Assembly (NCBI RefSeq): GCF_014596085.1 | Contig: NZ_JACCJY010000042.1 | Coordinates: 1-50,158, forward strand | Length of the DNA stretch: 50,158 nt | From: Azospirillum tabaci | GTDB taxonomy: Bacteria > Pseudomonadota > Alphaproteobacteria > Azospirillales > Azospirillaceae | Direction of reading: 5' to 3' | Part shown: positions 32,906 through 41,062 of the stretch, one piece after another | How positions within the stretch are numbered: the first letter of the stretch is position 1 | Layout: the number at the start of each line of letters is the position of its first letter | Notes under the pieces: model-generated | Told to the model about the DNA's origin: nothing | The model's input: the letters and a program-made list of their open reading frames with translations, nothing else | The model's database searches: none | Made by a program: the position numbers and the translations under genes

Positions 32906-33841
32906 ATGAAGCTCAACGAGATCCGCACCTTCGTCGCCGTGGCCGAGGCCCAGTCCGTGCAGGAGGCCGCGCACCGGCTGGGGCTGACCCAGTCCGCCGT
33001 CTCGCGCCTGATCCAGCGGCTGGAGGCGGAGCTTGGCGTGTCCCTGTTCGACCGCCAGACCAAGCCGCTGGCCCTGACCCGCGACGGCGAGATGGCGCTG
33101 GCCCACGCGCACCGGGTGCTGAAGGCGACGGACGAGCTGTCGGACGCCTTCGCCGGGGCCGCCCAGCCCCAGGGGCTGCTGCGGCTGGGGGTGGCCCATG
33201 TGCTGACCGCCATCGCCGCGCACCATCCGCTGGACCGGCTGCGCGCCGCCTTCCCCGGCTTGATCGTCCGCCTGCATTCGGACTGGAGCACGCCGCTGGT
33301 CGAGCAGGTGCGCAACGGCACGCTGGACGGCGCGCTGGTGCTGACCCACGACGCCCAGACGCCACCGGACGACTTGGACGCCGTCTGCATCTCGCGCGAG
33401 CCCGTGCGCGTCGTCGCGTCGGCCGAGCTGGCCGGGCAGCGGGACTGGACCCTGCCGGCGATGAACGCCGTGGGCTGGGTGCTTCAGCCCGACGGCTGCC
33501 AGTACCGGACCGCCATGGGCCGCGCGATGGCGCAGCACGGCTCGGCGCTGAACGTCACGGTGGAGGGGTTCGACCAGTCGCTTCTGCTGTCGCTGGTCGC
33601 TCGCGGCGTCGGATTCGGGTTGGCCCCGCTGCGGCTGATTGCCCCAACCCTGCACGCCGCGCAGGTGCGGCCGTTGGAAACCCCCGACTTCGCGCTGACC
33701 GTCGCGGTGTGGCTGCTGCGCGGCCGGTTCACCGGGCGCATCGGCCCCGTCTTCGACGTGCTGGAGGACAGTTTGCTGGACCTGCTGCCCCCGGCGGAAG
33801 AGGCGCCTTTGCCCCTGCCCTGCCATTCCGCGGCCGAATAA
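32906..33841 (+). CDS. LysR-family transcriptional regulator
   Basis: A 311-aa LTTR. Winged helix at the N terminus (FVAVAEAQSVQEAAHRLGLTQSAVSRLIQRLEAELGVSLFDR) and a periplasmic-binding-protein-like effector domain. It reads in the same direction as the MFS transporter gene 115 bp downstream, which it may control. Divergent from the NUDIX gene, from which its start is 111 bp away. The effector is unknown. No clear RBS; the ATG at 32906 is at the family start. Confidence 0.93.
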   Translation: MKLNEIRTFVAVAEAQSVQEAAHRLGLTQSAVSRLIQRLEAELGVSLFDRQTKPLALTRDGEMALAHAHRVLKATDELSDAFAGAAQPQGLLRLGVAHVLTAIAAHHPLDRLRAAFPGLIVRLHSDWSTPLVEQVRNGTLDGALVLTHDAQTPPDDLDAVCISREPVRVVASAELAGQRDWTLPAMNAVGWVLQPDGCQYRTAMGRAMAQHGSALNVTVEGFDQSLLLSLVARGVGFGLAPLRLIAPTLHAAQVRPLETPDFALTVAVWLLRGRFTGRIGPVFDVLEDSLLDLLPPAEEAPLPLPCHSAAE

Positions 33842-33956
33842 CCTTCTTTCCCATTGTGAATTTGATGCACGTCCGGGCTGCGCTTATCGTGTGACCCTGA
33901 TGAGACGCGGGCCAGCGTTGCCGCACCGGCCACAGCCCGCGCTGAGGGAGGATAAC

Positions 33957-35210
33957 TTGGACACCAGCAACCGGGCGGGCGGGGCGCCTTCGGCCCGCTC
34001 CTGGCGGACGCCGGGATTCGTCATCGCCTGCGGCTGCCTGATCGCCATGCTGGCGTTCGGCCCGCGGTCCAGCATGGGCCTGTTCACCGCACCCCTGTCG
34101 GAGGCGCACGGCTGGGGCCGCGACGTCTTCGCCCTGTCGATCGCCATCCAAAATCTGGTCTGGGGCATCGGCACCCCCTTCGCCGGGGCGCTGTGCGACC
34201 GCTACGGCCCGGCGCTGGTGCTGGGGATCAGCGGAATTCTCTACGCGCTGGGCTTGGCGCTGATGCCCTACGCCGATACGCCGCTGATGCTGCATCTCAG
34301 CTCCGGCCTGCTGATCGGGCTGGGTCTGGCCGGGGCGTCCTTCGGCATCGTCATCGCCGGCTTCAGCCGCATCGTCCCGCCGGAGAAGCGGAGCTGGTCG
34401 ATGGGCGTCGCCACCGCCGCCGGCTCGATGGGCCAGTTCCTGTTCGCCCCCACCGGCCAGGCCTTCATCGCCGCCTATGGCTGGCAGACGGCGCTGATCC
34501 TGTTCGGCGCCTCGATGCTGATGATCCCGGTGCTCGCCTCCTCCTTCGCCGGGGCGGGCGGGGCGAAGAGCGCGCAGACCGTCACCGGGGCCGACATCGG
34601 CTTCGTCGCGGCGATCCGGCAGGCCTTCAAGCACCGCAGCTACGTGCTGCTGGTCACCGGCTTCTTCGTCTGCGGCTTCCAGCTCGCCTTCATCACCACC
34701 CACCTGCCGCCCTACCTGACCGCCGCCGGGATCAGCCCCGGCCTCGCCTCCTGGGCGATGGCGCTGATCGGGCTGTTCAACGTGGTCGGCTCCTACATGT
34801 CGGGCGTGCTGGGCGGGAAGATGAGCAAGCGCCTGCTGCTCTGCGCCAACTACACGCTGCGCGGCCTCTGCACGGCGATTTTCATCCTGGTGCCGATCAC
34901 CCCGCTCTCGGTGATCCTCTACGCCGCGGCGATGGGCCTGCTGTGGCTGTCCACGGTGCCACCGACCTCCGGGCTCGTGGCGCTGATGTTCGGCACGCGT
35001 TATCTCGGCATGCTCTACGGATTCGCCTTCCTCAGCCATCAGATCGGCGGCTTCCTCGGCGTGTGGCTGGGCGGCGTGCTGTACGAGCGCGTCGGCTCCT
35101 ACGACGTGGTCTGGTGGGCCAGCGTGGCCCTGGCCCTGGCCGCCGCGGTGGTCAACTGGCCGATCGCCGAGAAGCCCGCCCCCGCCCTGGCGGCGGAAGC
35201 CAAGGCCTGA
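33957..35210 (+). CDS. MFS transporter
   Basis: A 417-aa major facilitator with 12 predicted transmembrane helices. The loop 2-3 motif is GALCDRYGPALVL, similar to the family G-x-x-x-D-R-x-G signature. The overall pattern (first helix with AFGPRSSMGLFTAPLSEAHGWGRD) resembles monocarboxylate/oxalate-type or NNP-like permeases; the substrate is unknown. I take the TTG at 33957 as start because GGGAGGATAAC precedes it with ideal spacing. ATG 33900 is in frame but lacks an RBS and would add a Pro/Arg-rich leader. It follows the LysR gene and is followed 4 nt later by a small membrane protein. Confidence 0.9.
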   Translation: MDTSNRAGGAPSARSWRTPGFVIACGCLIAMLAFGPRSSMGLFTAPLSEAHGWGRDVFALSIAIQNLVWGIGTPFAGALCDRYGPALVLGISGILYALGLALMPYADTPLMLHLSSGLLIGLGLAGASFGIVIAGFSRIVPPEKRSWSMGVATAAGSMGQFLFAPTGQAFIAAYGWQTALILFGASMLMIPVLASSFAGAGGAKSAQTVTGADIGFVAAIRQAFKHRSYVLLVTGFFVCGFQLAFITTHLPPYLTAAGISPGLASWAMALIGLFNVVGSYMSGVLGGKMSKRLLLCANYTLRGLCTAIFILVPITPLSVILYAAAMGLLWLSTVPPTSGLVALMFGTRYLGMLYGFAFLSHQIGGFLGVWLGGVLYERVGSYDVVWWASVALALAAAVVNWPIAEKPAPALAAEAKA

Positions 35211-35214
35211 GGCC

Positions 35215-35622
35215 ATGACGGACCCGGCGCCCTCCTCCTCTTCGAGCCCCGGCTTCGGCCACGGCTTCGCGCTGGCGCTCGGTGCGCTGGCGCTGGCCGT
35301 CTGGGCGGTGGTGACGGGTGTGGCGCTGACCCAGGCGGCGCTGAACGAGGAGGATGGCGGCACGGTGCTGGCCGTCTTCCCGCCGGGCACCCCGACCGCC
35401 GAGGCCTTCACCGCGGTGGTCCGCGCCGGAGGCCAGCCGGTCCGCCAGACCTGGATTCCCTTCGCCTGGGTCGCCCGCAGCGACGGCAGCGGCTTCGTCG
35501 GGCGCCTGAAGGAGGAGGGGGCGGTCACCGCCTACGGCGAACTGTCGGTCGGCCCGGCGCTGGGCGGCTGCGCGGTGGTCTCGCTGGACGACAAGCGCCC
35601 GGTCGGCTTCCAGTTCAAGTGA
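35215..35622 (+). CDS. small single-span membrane protein (135 aa)
   Basis: Not assigned to a named family. One N-terminal hydrophobic helix (about 15-42: GFALALGALALAVWAVVTGV) follows a Ser-rich start; the rest is a compact soluble domain, probably periplasmic, with LAVFPPGTPTAEAF, WVARSDGSGF and GCAVVSLDD. The start lies 4 nt after the MFS stop, so it is probably translated with it. Confidence 0.72.
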   Translation: MTDPAPSSSSSPGFGHGFALALGALALAVWAVVTGVALTQAALNEEDGGTVLAVFPPGTPTAEAFTAVVRAGGQPVRQTWIPFAWVARSDGSGFVGRLKEEGAVTAYGELSVGPALGGCAVVSLDDKRPVGFQFK

Positions 35623-35689
35623 CGTCACAAACCCGTCATCAAGCGGTAACGGGACCACAGTTCGGCTATTGACAACCCCCGCAAGGAGG

Positions 35690-35957
35690 AGCAGGCTATT
35701 CCTCAGAGCAACACTGGTTGAGGTGAAGACGCGGTGGAAACCGCATCAAGTTGGCCTAAAAGCCAGCTTCTCATCACAGCAAATGTTCCCGTAGCCAGGA
35801 GGGTGTGATTGTCATGAGTCCACCTGCGCTTACTTGAGGAAGCCGACCTGTTCGGCCACACATTTCTGAACATTGCCGTTGAGACGGCTCAACCATTGCG
35901 GATGTCCTGGCACAGCCGCTGAAACCCCCGCCCCCCGCGCGGGGGTTTCGCTTTTTT
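35690..35957 (+). ncRNA. candidate structured non-coding RNA
   Basis: No protein gene is convincing between 35623 and 36108, but the plus strand folds into several helices: GCGGT-GGAA-ACCGC with a GNRA tetraloop (35731-35744), AAGTTGGC/GCCAGCTT (35748-35769), both enclosed by GGTGA/TCATC (35722-35726 with 35771-35775); a long-range GCCAGGA/TCCTGGC (35794-35800 with 35905-35911) that encloses GCCGA/TCGGC (35842-35856) and GTTGAG-ACGG-CTCAAC (35878-35893). A strong terminator ends it. TTGACA (35669-35674) could be a -35, but the -10 is weak. A tiny frame (MSPPALT, 35814-35837) follows an AGGAGG. It does not match RNase P, SRP, tmRNA or common riboswitch cores that I know. Start approximate. Confidence 0.5.
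35922..35957 (+). terminator. strong intrinsic terminator
   Basis: AAACCCCCGC (35922-35931) pairs with GCGGGGGTTT (35939-35948), followed by CGC and six T (35952-35957). It ends the candidate RNA or the LysR-MFS transcript. Confidence 0.88.
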
Positions 35958-36032
35958 GTCATTCGCATTCTCAGCCACCTCATTTTCTCCGCCCCCGGCG
36001 CCGCGCGCTTTCTTCCTCACGAGGATCCAAAG

Positions 36033-36065
36033 AAAAACCCCTCCCCCGCGGGTGCGGGAGAGGGG
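36033..36065 (-). terminator. intrinsic terminator of phaB
   Basis: On the minus strand a 12-bp stem with one mismatch (36054-36065 with 36038-36049, loop of 4) runs into TTTTTCTTT. It is 44 bp past the phaB stop. Together with the plus-strand terminator 75 bp away it insulates the convergent units. Confidence 0.85.
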
Positions 36066-36108
36066 CGAAGGCTTCGTGTCGCTTCGAACGGGTCCGCAGA
36101 CCCGGCCA

Positions 36109-36831
36109 TCAATACATGTGCTGGCCGCCGTTGATCGACAGGGTCGAGCCGGTGATGAAGCCGGCGTCGTCGCCAACCAGGAACAGCACGCCGCGGGCGA
36201 TCTCCTCGGCCTTGCCGAGGCGGCCGACCGGGATGCGGGCGACGATCTTCTCCAGCACGTTGGGCGGCACCGCGCGCACCATGTCGGTGTCGATGTAGCC
36301 CGGCGCGATGGCGTTGACGGTGACGCCCTTGGCCGCGCCCTCCTGGGCCAGCGCCTTGGTGAAGCCGTGGATGCCCGACTTGGCGGCGGCGTAGTTCACC
36401 TGACCGTACTGGCCGGCCTGGCCGTTCACCGAGCCGATGTTGACGATGCGGCCGAAGCCGCGCTCGCGCATCCCGTCGATGACGTTGCGGCAGAGATTGA
36501 AGCAGGAGGTCAGGTTCGTCGCGATGACGTCGTTCCACTGCTGTGGGGTCATGCGGTGGATCACGCCGTCGCGGGTGATGCCCGCGTTGTTCACCACCAC
36601 GTCCACCGGCCCGAGTTCGGCGGTGATCTTTGCGATGCCTTCCTTTACGGCGTCGAAGTCCGACACGTCGAACTTGTAGACCGCGATGCCCGTGCGGGCG
36701 GAGAATTCCTTCGCCTTTTCATCGTTGCCGGCATAGTTGGCGGCGACGACATAGCCGGCGTCCTTCAACGCGACGGAGATGGCTTCGCCGATACCGCGCG
36801 TTCCGCCCGTGACGACTGCAACTCGAGCCAT
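36109..36831 (-). CDS. phaB: acetoacetyl-CoA reductase PhaB
   Basis: Reduces acetoacetyl-CoA to (R)-3-hydroxybutyryl-CoA with NADPH for PHB synthesis. It is a 240-aa short-chain dehydrogenase: cofactor loop GGTRGIG (9-15), NNAG (81-84), catalytic S134, Y147 and K151, and the PhaB-specific NVNGSVNGQAGQYGQ-like stretch. The start at 36831 has GGGGGAGG 4 nt upstream; an upstream in-frame start would only add MGEEP. It is the last gene of the phaE-phaC-phaA-phaB row, after a hairpin, and may be partly independently transcribed. Confidence 0.96.
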   Translation of the reverse strand: MARVAVVTGGTRGIGEAISVALKDAGYVVAANYAGNDEKAKEFSARTGIAVYKFDVSDFDAVKEGIAKITAELGPVDVVVNNAGITRDGVIHRMTPQQWNDVIATNLTSCFNLCRNVIDGMRERGFGRIVNIGSVNGQAGQYGQVNYAAAKSGIHGFTKALAQEGAAKGVTVNAIAPGYIDTDMVRAVPPNVLEKIVARIPVGRLGKAEEIARGVLFLVGDDAGFITGSTLSINGGQHMY

Positions 36832-36891
36832 TGGCTCCTCCCCCAAAGCTTGGTGTTGGATTCTTTATCGGCTTCTGTAGGCGCACATACG

Positions 36892-36922
36892 AAACGGGCC
36901 GCACCCCGGAGGGAACGGCCCG
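36892..36922 (-). terminator. hairpin between phaA and phaB
   Basis: CGGGCCG (36895-36901) pairs with CGGCCCG (36916-36922); on the minus strand it is followed by TTTCG. It is 8 bp past the phaA stop. It could attenuate transcription from phaA into phaB. Confidence 0.5.
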
Positions 36923-36929
36923 CTTTTCA

Positions 36930-38105
36930 TCAGCCCCGCTCGACGGTGAGGGCGATGCCCATGCCGCCGCCGATGCACAAGGTGGCGAGGCCTTTCTTGG
37001 CATCGCGCTTCTGCATCTCATAGAGCAGGGTGGTCAGGACGCGGGCACCCGAAGCGCCGACCGGATGGCCGAGCGCGATGGCGCCGCCGTTGACGTTGAC
37101 CTTGGAGGTGTCCCAGCCAAGGTCCTTGTTGACGGCCAGGGCCTGCGCGGCGAAGGCTTCGTTCGCCTCGATCAGGTCCAGGTCCTCGTGCTTCCAGCCA
37201 GCCTTCTCCAGCGCGAGGCGGGAAGCCGGGATCGGGCCGGTGCCCATGATCGCCGGATCGACGCCGGCGGTCGCCCAGGACACGATGCGGGCCAGCGGGG
37301 TGAGGCCGCGCTTGGCCGCGTTCTCGGCGGTCATCAGGACCAGCGCGGCGGCGCCGTCGTTGATGCCCGACGCGTTGCCGGCGGTCACCGTGCCGTCCTT
37401 GGAGAAGGCCGGGCGCAGCTTGCCCAGCGATTCCGCCGTGGTGCCGTGCTTCGGATACTCGTCGTCGGCGACGATGATGTCGCCCTTGCGGCCCTTGATG
37501 GTGACCGGGATGATCTCGTCCTTGAAGCGGCCCGACTTCTGGGCGGCCTCGGCCTTCTGCTGCGAGGCTGCGGCGAAGGCGTCCTGCTCGTCACGGGTCA
37601 GCTGCCACTTCTGGGCGACGTTCTCGGCCGTCGTGCCCATGTGATAGCCGTGGAAGGCGTCCCACAGGCCGTCCTTCAGCATGGTGTCGAGCATCTCGGC
37701 GGCGCCCATCTTCACGCCGTTGCGCAGATGCATGACGTGCGGGGCCTGGCTCATGCTCTCCTGGCCGCCGACGACCATGATCTCGGCGTCGCCGTTGCGG
37801 ATCGCCTGATAGCCGAGCGCCACCGAGCGCAGGCCCGAGCCGCAGAGCTGGTTGATGCCGAAGGCGGTGGCGGAGGCCGGGATGCCGGCGTTGACGGCGG
37901 CCTGGCGGGCCGGGTTCTGGCCCTGACCGGCGGTCAGGATCTGGCCCAGGATGACCTCGGTCACCTCCGCGGCGTCGGTCTTGGCGCGGCTCAGCGCTTC
38001 GCGGATGGCGACCTCACCCAGGAAATGGGCCGGCACGGCGCTGAGCGCCCCGTTGAAGCTTCCGATGGGAGTACGCGCTGCGCTGGCGATCACAACCTCG
38101 GTCAT
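36930..38105 (-). CDS. phaA: acetyl-CoA acetyltransferase PhaA
   Basis: Condenses two acetyl-CoA to acetoacetyl-CoA, the first PHB step. It is a 391-aa thiolase II with nucleophile C88 (NQLCGSG), H347 (ALGHPVGASG) and C377 (TLCIGGGMG), all at standard positions. Length and N terminus (MTEVVIASAARTPIG) are typical. It lies between phaC (112 bp upstream) and phaB (98 bp downstream). Confidence 0.97.
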   Translation of the reverse strand: MTEVVIASAARTPIGSFNGALSAVPAHFLGEVAIREALSRAKTDAAEVTEVILGQILTAGQGQNPARQAAVNAGIPASATAFGINQLCGSGLRSVALGYQAIRNGDAEIMVVGGQESMSQAPHVMHLRNGVKMGAAEMLDTMLKDGLWDAFHGYHMGTTAENVAQKWQLTRDEQDAFAAASQQKAEAAQKSGRFKDEIIPVTIKGRKGDIIVADDEYPKHGTTAESLGKLRPAFSKDGTVTAGNASGINDGAAALVLMTAENAAKRGLTPLARIVSWATAGVDPAIMGTGPIPASRLALEKAGWKHEDLDLIEANEAFAAQALAVNKDLGWDTSKVNVNGGAIALGHPVGASGARVLTTLLYEMQKRDAKKGLATLCIGGGMGIALTVERG

Positions 38106-38217
38106 GTTGACGCTCCTCAGATTTTGTCAGTTTTATTATCGTGTCAGGGTGCCGCACGGAGTGAGAAAAACCTTATGCGCGGATTTCCCGCAATGCAAGA
38201 CACCTGACTGGCTGCGG

Positions 38218-39471
38218 TTATCCTGCCGCACTAAGCCATTCGGCCAGGGGACGCCAGACGCCTGTTTCGGCACCGGCGCTGACCACCATGCCAATATGAC
38301 CGAGCGGTGGCCTGATCATTTGCGCGCTGCCGATTGATCTTGCCAAGGCCACCGCGGAGGCGGGCGGAACGATGCGGTCGCGCTCCGGGATCAGCGCAAG
38401 GACCGGCATGCGCAACCGCGCCGGCTCCACCGGCAGGCCGGCGACCAACCACTCGCCGCGCGCCGTGTCGTTGCGCCCGTACCAGCCCGCCAGCGTGTCG
38501 CGGGCCACCCCGGCGACCAGCGGCACCCCGTCGTTCAGCCAGTCCTCCAGCGACACGAAGGCGAGCGCGGCGCGGCTGTCCGGCTCCATGCGGGCGAACT
38601 GCGAGAATTTCTTGAGCGCCAGCAGCGGGTCGAGCTGGGCGAACAGCCCCTGCAGCACGTCCACCGGCAGTTCCCCCCAGGCGTCCAGCAGCGGGCCGAA
38701 GGGCTGGAAGAAGGAGGCGGCGCGGCGGGCCATGCCCGCGTCCTCCGCATGGAAGTCCCAGGGGGTGGCGAGCAGGCCGAGCGCGGCCACCTCCTTCGGG
38801 CGGCGCTGCGCCAGCGCGGTGGCGAGCAGCCCGCCCATGCAATAGCCGACCACCGGAACCGGACGGCCCACCGCCTCCACCACCGCGGCCAGCGCGCGCT
38901 CCAGCCGCCCGGCGATGTAGTCGGTCAGGCTGTAGCGCCGCTCCAGCGGGCCGGGCGTGCCCCAGTCGATCAGGAAGGGACGCAGCCCCTGCCCGGCCAG
39001 CCAGCGCATCAGGCTTTTGCGCGCCGACAGGTCGAGGATGTAATGCCGGTTCACCAGCGACGGCACGAACAGCACCGGCGCGCCCGTCGCCGGGCCGAGG
39101 GCGCCGTAGTCGAGCAGCCGGGACGTCCCTTCCGTCCACAGCACGGGAGGATCGGGCAGGTCGCGGCGGTAGGGGTGGTGGCGGTAGCGCTCGATCCCCG
39201 TCAAGGCGAGGGAGAGCTGGCGGCGGACCTCCCGGTCAACGGTCTGGGCGAACGCGTCCGCGTCGGTTGCGGCGATCCGCCGGCGCAGGTCCTCCGCCCG
39301 CTCCCGCAGATGAGGCTTCCATGGCAGCGAGCCGTTCCTCAAGTGCGGCAATGCGGCGGAGGAGCTGAGCAGTGTCGCCGCCACCGTCGCCAAATGCAGC
39401 GCCAGAGGCCGCGGTCCCAGCCTTTGGGTGGGATTGGGCGGCGGGGGCATCGTGGCGTTGTCCCCGGTCAC
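38218..39471 (-). CDS. phaC: polyhydroxyalkanoate synthase PhaC (class III-like)
   Basis: Polymerises 3-hydroxyacyl-CoA. The 417-aa length is closer to two-subunit class III synthases (about 355-400) than to class I (about 580). Lipase-like box GYCMGG with C211 as nucleophile, D365 in PERDRIVPP and H392 in LGHIGM complete the triad. The N-terminal GPRPLALHLATVAA (from residue 19) is family-like and argues that translation really starts upstream of it, at 39471 or ATG 39450. This makes the coding region overlap the phaE-like gene by about 215-236 nt in another frame. The cluster makes PHA the likely product. Confidence 0.9.
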   Translation of the reverse strand: MTGDNATMPPPPNPTQRLGPRPLALHLATVAATLLSSSAALPHLRNGSLPWKPHLRERAEDLRRRIAATDADAFAQTVDREVRRQLSLALTGIERYRHHPYRRDLPDPPVLWTEGTSRLLDYGALGPATGAPVLFVPSLVNRHYILDLSARKSLMRWLAGQGLRPFLIDWGTPGPLERRYSLTDYIAGRLERALAAVVEAVGRPVPVVGYCMGGLLATALAQRRPKEVAALGLLATPWDFHAEDAGMARRAASFFQPFGPLLDAWGELPVDVLQGLFAQLDPLLALKKFSQFARMEPDSRAALAFVSLEDWLNDGVPLVAGVARDTLAGWYGRNDTARGEWLVAGLPVEPARLRMPVLALIPERDRIVPPASAVALARSIGSAQMIRPPLGHIGMVVSAGAETGVWRPLAEWLSAAG

Positions 39472-39739
39472 GCGGCTCTCCCTCGGGCGGCGGCTGGGAT
39501 GTCGCGGGCATCGGATTCCAGCCGGTGCCCGGCGGGCTGGTGTAGGCGAAGCCGCCCGGCCCCAGGACGAAGGGCGCCATCGCCGCGGCGCCCTGCGCCA
39601 TCATCTGGAACAGACGGGCGGCGGCATCGGCCATCTCGGGATCGGCGGCGCAGGCCGCCCATTGTTCCTGCCACAGGTCGAGGTACCGTTGCGCGAGCGT
39701 TTCCAGGGACGGGGTGTCGGATTCGGACGATTCGGCCAT
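39236..39739 (-). CDS. PhaE-like PHA synthase accessory subunit
   Basis: A 167-aa protein. N-terminal helical part (LETLAQRYLDLWQEQWAA, AARLFQMMAQGAAAM) followed by a Pro/Gly-rich middle and a C-terminal coiled coil (TAQLLRRIAALEERLAAMEA). This layout matches the small PhaE/PhaR-type subunits that activate class III/IV PhaC. It is directly upstream of phaC and overlaps it by about 236 nt; the C-terminal coil lies in the overlap. The start at 39739 has no good Shine-Dalgarno sequence. It is divergent from phaR, with a CTGC-N4-GCAG site between. Confidence 0.68.
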   Translation of the reverse strand: MAESSESDTPSLETLAQRYLDLWQEQWAACAADPEMADAAARLFQMMAQGAAAMAPFVLGPGGFAYTSPPGTGWNPMPATSQPPPEGEPRDRGQRHDAPAAQSHPKAGTAASGAAFGDGGGDTAQLLRRIAALEERLAAMEASSAGAGGGPAPADRRNRRGRVRPDR

Positions 39740-39835
39740 GGCCGGGAGTATATGGGGGAGGCGGTGCGCTTGACCAGAGCCGCGAAGGACCGATCGAAAA
39801 TGCCGCAAATCCCGAATTATCGGGGCGCCGTCCAC

Positions 39836-39854
39836 CTGCGGTCGCAGCGCTGCG
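39836..39854. promoter_or_regulatory. probable PhaR operator in the phaE-phaR divergent region
   Basis: CTGC-GGTC-GCAG (39836-39847) matches the CTGC-N3/4-GCAG site described for PhaR regulators, and is directly followed by the overlapping 12-bp palindrome CGCAGCGCTGCG (39843-39854). CCCGA-ATTA-TCGGG (39811-39824) is a further inverted repeat nearby. TTATAT 40 bp downstream could be the phaR -10. Confidence 0.6.
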
Positions 39855-39941
39855 GCACAGCACTGGACAGGGTGCATTCCTTCGAGTAGTCCTTATATCT
39901 GGAACATTCCCGCCGCACGACCCTTCTTGAAAGAAACAGCG

Positions 39942-40607
39942 ATGGCCGACAAGGAAGACCAGAAGTCCGCGACGATCACGATCAAGAAGTACGCCAACCG
40001 CCGGCTCTACAACACGGCGACCAGCAGCTACGTGACGCTCGACCATCTCTGTCAAATGGTCAAGGACGGGCTCGACTTTGTGGTCTATGACGCGAAGACC
40101 GGCGAGGACATTACCCGCTCCGTCCTGACGCAGATCATCGTGGAGGAGGAGAGCAAGGGCCAGAACCTGCTGCCGATCAGCTTCCTGCGCCAGCTCATCG
40201 GCTTCTACGGCGACAACATGCAGTGGATGGTGCCGCGCTACCTCGAATATTCGATGCAGTCCTTCTCGCGCAACCAGGAGCAGATGCGCGACTATTTCCA
40301 GAACACGCTGGGCGGCATGTTCCCCTTCGGCCGGCTGGAGGAGGTCGGCAAGCAGAACATGGCGATGTTCGAACGGGCCATGCGCATGTTCTCGCCGTTC
40401 GGCGGCGCCGAGGACGGGCAGCCCGGGGAACACCCCGCCGCCCCGCCCCGCCCTGTGCCCTCCAGCCCTTCCGCCACTCCGCCCAACGGCACGGCTGGGG
40501 CGGCCAGCCACACCTATGAAGAGCTGCAGAAGCAGATCGACGACCTGCAGAAGCAGATCGCCAGCATCGCCAAGCCGGCCCGCCCGGCGAAGCCCGAAGG
40601 GAAGTGA
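39942..40607 (+). CDS. phaR: PHA synthesis repressor PhaR
   Basis: A 221-aa DNA- and PHA-granule-binding regulator. The N-terminal PHB/PHA accumulation DNA-binding domain is clear (ITIKKYANRRLYNTATSSYV, LDHLCQMVKDGLDFVVYDAKTGEDIT), followed by the PHB_acc repeat region (LTQIIVEEESKGQNLLPISF, FYGDNMQWMVPRYLEYSMQ). The C-terminal tail is Pro-rich and ends in a coiled coil (YEELQKQIDDLQKQIASI). The known role is to repress phasin and its own gene until granules form. The start at 39942 is the family start; TTG 39927 is also in frame. Confidence 0.95.
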   Translation: MADKEDQKSATITIKKYANRRLYNTATSSYVTLDHLCQMVKDGLDFVVYDAKTGEDITRSVLTQIIVEEESKGQNLLPISFLRQLIGFYGDNMQWMVPRYLEYSMQSFSRNQEQMRDYFQNTLGGMFPFGRLEEVGKQNMAMFERAMRMFSPFGGAEDGQPGEHPAAPPRPVPSSPSATPPNGTAGAASHTYEELQKQIDDLQKQIASIAKPARPAKPEGK

Positions 40608-40662
40608 GCGGCAGCACCGTCAATCGCAGAGACGGCCATCGCATCGACAGCTTTGCGGCGCA

Positions 40663-40698
40663 GGGCGGGGAAAGTTCCCCGCCCTTTTCTGTTTTTTT
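40663..40698 (+). terminator. intrinsic terminator of phaR
   Basis: GGGCGGGGAA (40663-40672) pairs with TTCCCCGCCC (40675-40684), followed by TTTTCTGTTTTTTT. It lies 55 bp after the stop. Confidence 0.9.
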
Positions 40699-40756
40699 CG
40701 GCACCAGTGGCACGCCCGGCTGTTTGTCCAACGGAACGGTCCAGAGGAGGAACGCC

Positions 40757-40981
40757 ATGAAGACCGAGCTGCAGATGACGATGGAACTGGAGGTTGCGGA
40801 CGCCCAGGACGCCCAAAGGTTCGAGGAAAAGCTGCGCGGCTGGCTGCGCCACCAGAGTCAGGTGGTGTCGCTGTCGGCCACCCACAGCGGCGTCGGCAAC
40901 GACGTCGCGTGGCGGGACGCCCGCCGGGCGGCGTTCGGCTCGCCGCTGCCCAACCCCTTCGCGCCGGGCCGTAACCGCTGA
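40757..40981 (+). CDS. small hypothetical protein (74 aa)
   Basis: MKTELQMTMELEVADAQD, a predicted beta-alpha start, then RFEEKLRGWLRHQSQVVSLSATH and a basic tail. I do not recognise it. AGAGGAGGAACG sits 4 nt upstream of the ATG, a strong RBS, so it is likely translated. It follows the phaR terminator, so it has its own promoter or depends on read-through. Confidence 0.65.
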   Translation: MKTELQMTMELEVADAQDAQRFEEKLRGWLRHQSQVVSLSATHSGVGNDVAWRDARRAAFGSPLPNPFAPGRNR

Positions 40982-41062
40982 GGCCTGTCGGCTCCCCCCA
41001 CCGAAGCGCCCGCCCTGCGCCCTCCTTGGACGGGGCGGGCTCCTTCCGACTTTCGAACCGCG

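Noticed and set aside
35690..35957. RNase P RNA, tmRNA or SRP RNA
   Set aside because: Diagnostic cores (the RNase P GAGGAAAGTCC block, a tmRNA T-loop and tag frame, the SRP GGAA/GCAG helix-8 pattern) are absent.
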